DNA of 64,000 nt from Brevibacterium epidermidis NBRC 14811 (lineage in GTDB: Bacteria > Actinomycetota > Actinomycetes > Actinomycetales > Brevibacteriaceae): positions 1-64,000 of the forward strand of contig NZ_BCSJ01000010.1 of the NCBI RefSeq assembly GCF_001570805.1. Reading direction: 5' to 3'. A model generated the notes under the pieces. It did not search any database and was not told where the DNA came from. It worked only from the letters and a program-made list of their open reading frames with translations. Shown piece after piece: positions 60,258 to 64,000 of this stretch (the stretch's first letter is position 1; each line of letters opens with the position of its first letter). Made by a program: the position numbers and the translations under genes.

Positions 60258-61256
60258 ATGGATCCGAACCTGCTGGCCCAGCTGCACGGCGATGCCTGGC
60301 TGGAGCTGTCGGCATTGGCGAAGAAGAACACGCTGACACCCAAGCAGACGACTCGTTTCCTCGAGCTCTACCGAGCCGCGTCGAAGGACCTCTCGCGGAT
60401 CACGACCGTGGCCCCGGACTCTCTCGAAGCCGCCCGACTCTCGGCCATCGTCCACCGCTCCCGCAACCATCTCTCGTCCGTGCCTAGTGGGGGACTGTCG
60501 GGAATCGCACGGTTCTTCGTCATCAGCCTGCCGCTGTCGCTGTATCGGCTGCGCTGGGACTTCGTCATCGTGGCCGCCGGGTTCCTCGCCGTCGCCGTGC
60601 TGTCGGGCATCTGGGCGGGAACACATCCCGAAGTGCTCGAGACCTTCGGAGATCGTGAGTTCCGGAGACAGTTCGCCGAACACGATTTTGTCGACTACTA
60701 CAAGGAGAACCCGAACGGCTTCTTCGCAGTCGGCGTGTGGACGAACAATGCGTGGATCGCCGTCCAGTTCGTCCTCCTCGGCATCACTGGCGCCTATGTC
60801 ATCGTCGGACTGTTCTCGAACGCAGTCAACGTCGGCTTCTCCGGGGCGATGATGTTCGAGTTCGACCGGGCCTCCGACTTCTTCCTCTACATCCTGCCGC
60901 ACGGGATCCCGGAGATCAGCTGCATCATCCTCGCCGCTGCCGCGGGTCTGCGTCTGTTCTTCGCCTGGGTGATTTCAGGACCGCGACTACGCCGCGACAA
61001 GCTCGCCAGCGAGGCTCGGTCGCTGCTCGTCGTCGCCGGCGGCCTCGTGCTTCTGCTGCTCGGTTCGGGACTCATCGAAGGCTTCGTTACCCCGAATCCG
61101 ATTCCCCCGGCGCTCAAGATCGCCATCGGCGTGGCCTATACCGCCGCGGTCGTCGTCTACGCCTGGTACTTCGGCAGACGCGCTTCCGCTGCCGGCCTCA
61201 GCGCCGATCTGGACGAACACCAGGCCGGCTATGCGGTCATCTCCACCAACCGCTGA
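60258..61256 (+). CDS. Stage II sporulation protein M family (SpoIIM-like)
   Basis: This 332-residue protein with about six membrane helices has NNAWIAVQFVLLGITGAYVI and ILPHGIPEISCIILAAAAGL, the core of SpoIIM/DUF95. In sporeformers SpoIIM acts with peptidoglycan enzymes in engulfment; here the gene lies opposite the RDD gene and next to the DUF58-MoxR group, a common actinobacterial arrangement. No sporulation is implied. Confidence 0.85.
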   Translation: MDPNLLAQLHGDAWLELSALAKKNTLTPKQTTRFLELYRAASKDLSRITTVAPDSLEAARLSAIVHRSRNHLSSVPSGGLSGIARFFVISLPLSLYRLRWDFVIVAAGFLAVAVLSGIWAGTHPEVLETFGDREFRRQFAEHDFVDYYKENPNGFFAVGVWTNNAWIAVQFVLLGITGAYVIVGLFSNAVNVGFSGAMMFEFDRASDFFLYILPHGIPEISCIILAAAAGLRLFFAWVISGPRLRRDKLASEARSLLVVAGGLVLLLLGSGLIEGFVTPNPIPPALKIAIGVAYTAAVVVYAWYFGRRASAAGLSADLDEHQAGYAVISTNR

Positions 61257-61293
61257 CCATACGTGAGGTCATGGCCCGCCGGACAGTGGTCGG

Positions 61294-62580
61294 TCACAGT
61301 CCGCCGGTGACCTTGAGCCGGATGTAGAGATCGGCCAAGGCACCGGGAAGCTTCTCCGGGAGAGCATGGACCGAAGAGACGCCGAGCCCGCGCAGCCGAG
61401 TCTGCAACGATGCCGTCGCCAGCCTCTCAGACTCGGCGGCTGCCGCCGTATAGACGTCCTCGACGTCACCGCGCTCGGCAGCCAGCTCCTCGAGTGTGGG
61501 ATCTTCGACTCCCGCGACCACGACCCGGTGATGGGTCGTGAGGGTCGGCAGCACGGGCAGGATATCCTCGGCGAAGGTCGCTTCGTCGAGCTGAGTGACC
61601 AGGACGACGAGCGCCTGCTGCCGCGAGGTCTGCATGACTGCGGCGGCGATCGACTCCCAGTTCGCCTCATAGAGCTCGGGGTGCACAGGTGTCAGCGCCA
61701 CCGACAGGTCGTGGACCGGGTCATGCGCTCGGTGGCTCGACGCGACTGCGCGCACCCGGGCATCGGCGGCGATGACATCGACCCGGTCGCCAGCGCCGGT
61801 CGCCAGAGCCGTCAGCAGCAGCGAAGCCTCTAAAGCGGCATCGAAGACCGTGCCCTCGCCGCAGCGGCGGGCGGCGAAACGGGAGGAGTCGACGACGATG
61901 ACGACGCGACGGTCCTTCTCGGGCCGCCAGGTCTTGACCACGAGGTTCTGTGCGCGGGCGCTGGCCCTCCAATCGATGGACCGGACGTCGTCGCCGTCGA
62001 CGTAGTCGCGCAGCGAATCGAATTCGGTGCCCATCCCGCGGATCATCACCGCGGACCGTCCCTCGAGCTCCCGCAGCTTCTGCGTCTTCGACGGCAGTTC
62101 GCGCCGGGACACGAACGGAGGCAGCACTCGCACAGTGGCGGGGACGTCGATGCTCTTCTGCCGGCGGATAAGTCCGAGCACGCTGTGGCTGCGCACCGTC
62201 ACCAGATCACCGGGCAGCGCACCTCGTCGCGTCGGTTCCAGTTCAGTGGTCACCTGTGCCTGCTCACCCGGTTCCAGCACATGACGGGACCGAGTCTCGA
62301 CCGCCCCGGCGCTCGGCACCCAGGCGTCGCGGACGTGCAGCCGCAGCCGACGGTTCGTCCCGTTGATCAGCGACAGTGTGCTGTGGGTGCCATTGCCGAG
62401 GCGGACCATCGGTCCCGGTGTGCGCTGGAGTTCGAGTCCGTGGATCCTGGGGGCGAGGAAGAAGTCGGCGACCGCGGCCACGACGATCACCCCGGCCACG
62501 ATCAGCGCCGTCGGCCACGTGGGCACGAGCATGACGGGCACGAGCCCGAGGAGGGTGAGCAGGAACAGCCGGGCGGTCAT
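61294..62580 (-). CDS. DUF58 domain-containing protein (VWA-like)
   Basis: This 428-residue protein has two N-terminal membrane segments, then SIDWRASARAQNLVVKTWRPEKD and the MIDAS-like VIVVDSSRFAARR, typical of DUF58. Such proteins act with MoxR ATPases as chaperone-like partners. The stop of moxR directly touches the start (TGA then ATG), so they are co-translated. Confidence 0.88.
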   Translation of the reverse strand: MTARLFLLTLLGLVPVMLVPTWPTALIVAGVIVVAAVADFFLAPRIHGLELQRTPGPMVRLGNGTHSTLSLINGTNRRLRLHVRDAWVPSAGAVETRSRHVLEPGEQAQVTTELEPTRRGALPGDLVTVRSHSVLGLIRRQKSIDVPATVRVLPPFVSRRELPSKTQKLRELEGRSAVMIRGMGTEFDSLRDYVDGDDVRSIDWRASARAQNLVVKTWRPEKDRRVVIVVDSSRFAARRCGEGTVFDAALEASLLLTALATGAGDRVDVIAADARVRAVASSHRAHDPVHDLSVALTPVHPELYEANWESIAAAVMQTSRQQALVVLVTQLDEATFAEDILPVLPTLTTHHRVVVAGVEDPTLEELAAERGDVEDVYTAAAAESERLATASLQTRLRGLGVSSVHALPEKLPGALADLYIRLKVTGGL

Positions 62581-63624
62581 TCAGCGGGGCACTTCGGTCG
62601 TGGCGATGATCGAATCGAGGACCTGTCCGACGTCGAGACCATCCATCTGGGCCTCGGGGCGCAGGATGACTCGGTGTGACAGCGACATATGGGCCAGCGC
62701 CTTGACGTCGTCAGGGGTGACATAGTGTCGGCCGCTGAGCCACGCATGAGCACGGGCGGCACCGAGCATCCTCGTCGCTCCGCGGGGTGAGACGCCCAGT
62801 GCCAGGGAAGGGGTCTGGCGGGTGGCTCGGGCGAGGTCCACGATATAGGTGATGATCTGCGGGGCGATATAGATCTTCGCGATCGCCTCACGAGCCCGGC
62901 CGATGAGTTCGGCATCGGCGACCGGACGCAGACCTGCCGCTGCCAAGGATCCGGCGTCGAAGCCGCGGGCATGCCGGTCGAGGATCTCGAACTCGTGATC
63001 CCGCTCGGGCAGGTCGAGGACGAGTTTGAAGAGGAACCGGTCGAGCTGTGCCTCCGGCAGCGGGTAGGTGCCTTCGTATTCGACGGGATTCTGGGTGGCC
63101 GCGACGAGGAACGGTTCGGGCAGCTTCCGGGAGCGTCCGCCGACGGACACCTGATGCTCTTCCATCGCCTCGAGGAGAGCCGACTGGGTCTTCGGCGGAG
63201 TGCGGTTGATCTCATCGGCGATGAGGATGTTCGTGAACACCGGGCCGGGACGGAACGAGAAGTCCGAGGCGGACGCATCGTACACCAACGACCCGGTCAC
63301 GTCACTGGGCATGAGGTCGGGAGTGAACTGCACGCGCGAGCTGTCGAGGCTGACTGCGGCCGCGAAGCTGCGCACGAGCAGAGTCTTCGCCACTCCGGGC
63401 ACTCCTTCGAGAAGCACGTGGCCCTGGCACAGCAGTGCGATGAGCATTCCCGTCACTGCCTGGTCCTGTCCGACGACGGCCTTGGCGATCTCGGTGCGCA
63501 CGCCGGTGAACGCCTCCCGGACCGGGTCTGGCTCCGCCTGTGGGGTCTGTGCGCTCGCGGCGGTCGGTGTCTGCTGTGCGACCGGTTCCTGAGGGTTCGT
63601 GGGGTCCTGGGGCGGCTGGGTCAT
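62581..63624 (-). CDS. MoxR family AAA+ ATPase
   Basis: This 347-residue AAA+ protein has Walker A GVPGVAKT, Walker B ILIADEINR, sensor VAATQNPVEYEGTYPLPEAQ and the arginine-finger region LDRFLFKL. It is predicted to remodel or activate partners together with DUF58. The gene overlaps the DUF4350 gene by four bases (ATGA). Confidence 0.93.
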   Translation of the reverse strand: MTQPPQDPTNPQEPVAQQTPTAASAQTPQAEPDPVREAFTGVRTEIAKAVVGQDQAVTGMLIALLCQGHVLLEGVPGVAKTLLVRSFAAAVSLDSSRVQFTPDLMPSDVTGSLVYDASASDFSFRPGPVFTNILIADEINRTPPKTQSALLEAMEEHQVSVGGRSRKLPEPFLVAATQNPVEYEGTYPLPEAQLDRFLFKLVLDLPERDHEFEILDRHARGFDAGSLAAAGLRPVADAELIGRAREAIAKIYIAPQIITYIVDLARATRQTPSLALGVSPRGATRMLGAARAHAWLSGRHYVTPDDVKALAHMSLSHRVILRPEAQMDGLDVGQVLDSIIATTEVPR

Positions 63625-64000
63625 GGGATCTCACTTTCGATCTGGGTGAGCTGATGGACGAGTTCAATGAGTTCGGTGTCGGTGTGTGCCGAAGCGGTGA
63701 CGAAGACATGGTGGAGGTATCCCGGGTCGGCGCCCGTGGTGGCCGCGATCCGGGCGATGATGTCGGGGGTGCGGGCATCGGGGCTGAGGCTCAGCCGTTT
63801 GGCGATGCGCAGCAGCGCACCGGTGCGCAGAGTGTGCAGCGCCCCGTCCCGATCGTGGCTGCGGGAGCTCAGGGCGGCCCGACCGTGAACGGTCTCCACC
63901 GCCGGCACGATGACGGGCAGCTGCTCGATGGCCAACGGCCCGAACCTGCGCCCGATGACGAGCAGGAGGACGAGCACGCAGGGGATCAGCCACAGGACTC
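63621..64000 (-). CDS. DUF4350 domain-containing protein, partial
   Basis: Only the C-terminal part (about 126 codons) is in the window; the gene continues past 64000. It starts here within a membrane segment (LVLLLVIGRRFGPLAIEQL) and ends with RIAKRLSLSPDARTPDIIAR and TELIELVHQL, as in actinobacterial DUF4350 proteins encoded before moxR. Confidence 0.8.
   Translation of the reverse strand, partial: VLWLIPCVLVLLLVIGRRFGPLAIEQLPVIVPAVETVHGRAALSSRSHDRDGALHTLRTGALLRIAKRLSLSPDARTPDIIARIAATTGADPGYLHHVFVTASAHTDTELIELVHQLTQIESEIP

Overview
The window is a 64 kb, GC-rich (roughly two-thirds G+C), densely coded stretch of an actinobacterial chromosome. WhiB, LytR-CpsA-Psr, DUF3499, DUF5719, DUF5998, TIGR03089 and acyl-CoA carboxylase beta/epsilon genes, together with many GTG starts and ATGA overlaps, point to Actinomycetota. 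The gene order and protein style best fit Micrococcales, most likely Brevibacterium or a close relative; the genus is inference. No rRNA, tRNA, CRISPR array, transposase or phage gene was seen. The first 25 bases are a pure G run that looks like a sequencing or assembly artefact.

The left third (0.2-23.9 kb) is accessory and made of small transport, catabolic and regulatory units. It holds an NCS1 permease and a DesK/DesR-like two-component system beside a membrane fatty acid desaturase with a perfect palindrome between them. Next come a TetR repressor divergent from a YhgE-like membrane protein with two matching operators, an MgtC-like protein, and a FrnE-type thioredoxin-fold protein. A radical SAM gene follows with a textbook SOS (LexA) box six bases before its start. 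A two-component flavin monooxygenase set (flavin reductase, MHS transporter, NtaA/DszA-type monooxygenase, second MFS transporter) comes next. A probable hydantoin/allantoin-type unit (NCS1 permease, racemase-fold protein, GntR regulator, DUF885 protein) has candidate GntR sites upstream. An MFS transporter, a nitrilase-fold amidohydrolase and a TetR regulator end this part.

The middle (23.9-40 kb) is conserved core and parallels the Mycobacterium tuberculosis Rv3274c-Rv3281 neighbourhood: an AccE-like small protein, accD, birA, purK, purE and a FadE25-like acyl-CoA dehydrogenase. Inserted among these are a class III adenylate cyclase, a topoisomerase IV A subunit, a TetR regulator, a GNAT/acyl-CoA synthetase fusion of the protein-acetyltransferase type, a DUF5998 protein and an alkaline-phosphatase-fold enzyme.

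The right part (40-64 kb) is an envelope and growth region parallel to Rv3248c-Rv3268: an LCP wall-polymer ligase, a large secreted PGRP-amidase/LGFP/NlpC-P60 wall hydrolase, manA, scoA/scoB, TIGR03089, a CofE (F420 glutamyl ligase) protein, whiB2, a large membrane glycosyltransferase-like protein, DUF5719, a degenerate zincin, DUF3499, manB and sahH. It ends with the RDD - SpoIIM - DUF58 - MoxR - DUF4350 group, which runs off the window end. manA and manB supply mannose-phosphate precursors, while the LCP protein, hydrolase, glycosyltransferase-like protein and WhiB2 fit wall assembly and division.

Between genes the window carries several strong palindromes: two near-identical 56-58 base palindromic repeats 13.6 kb apart, paired long-stem terminators between manA and scoB, and candidate operators at the desaturase, YhgE/TetR, NCS1, radical SAM and whiB2 promoters.
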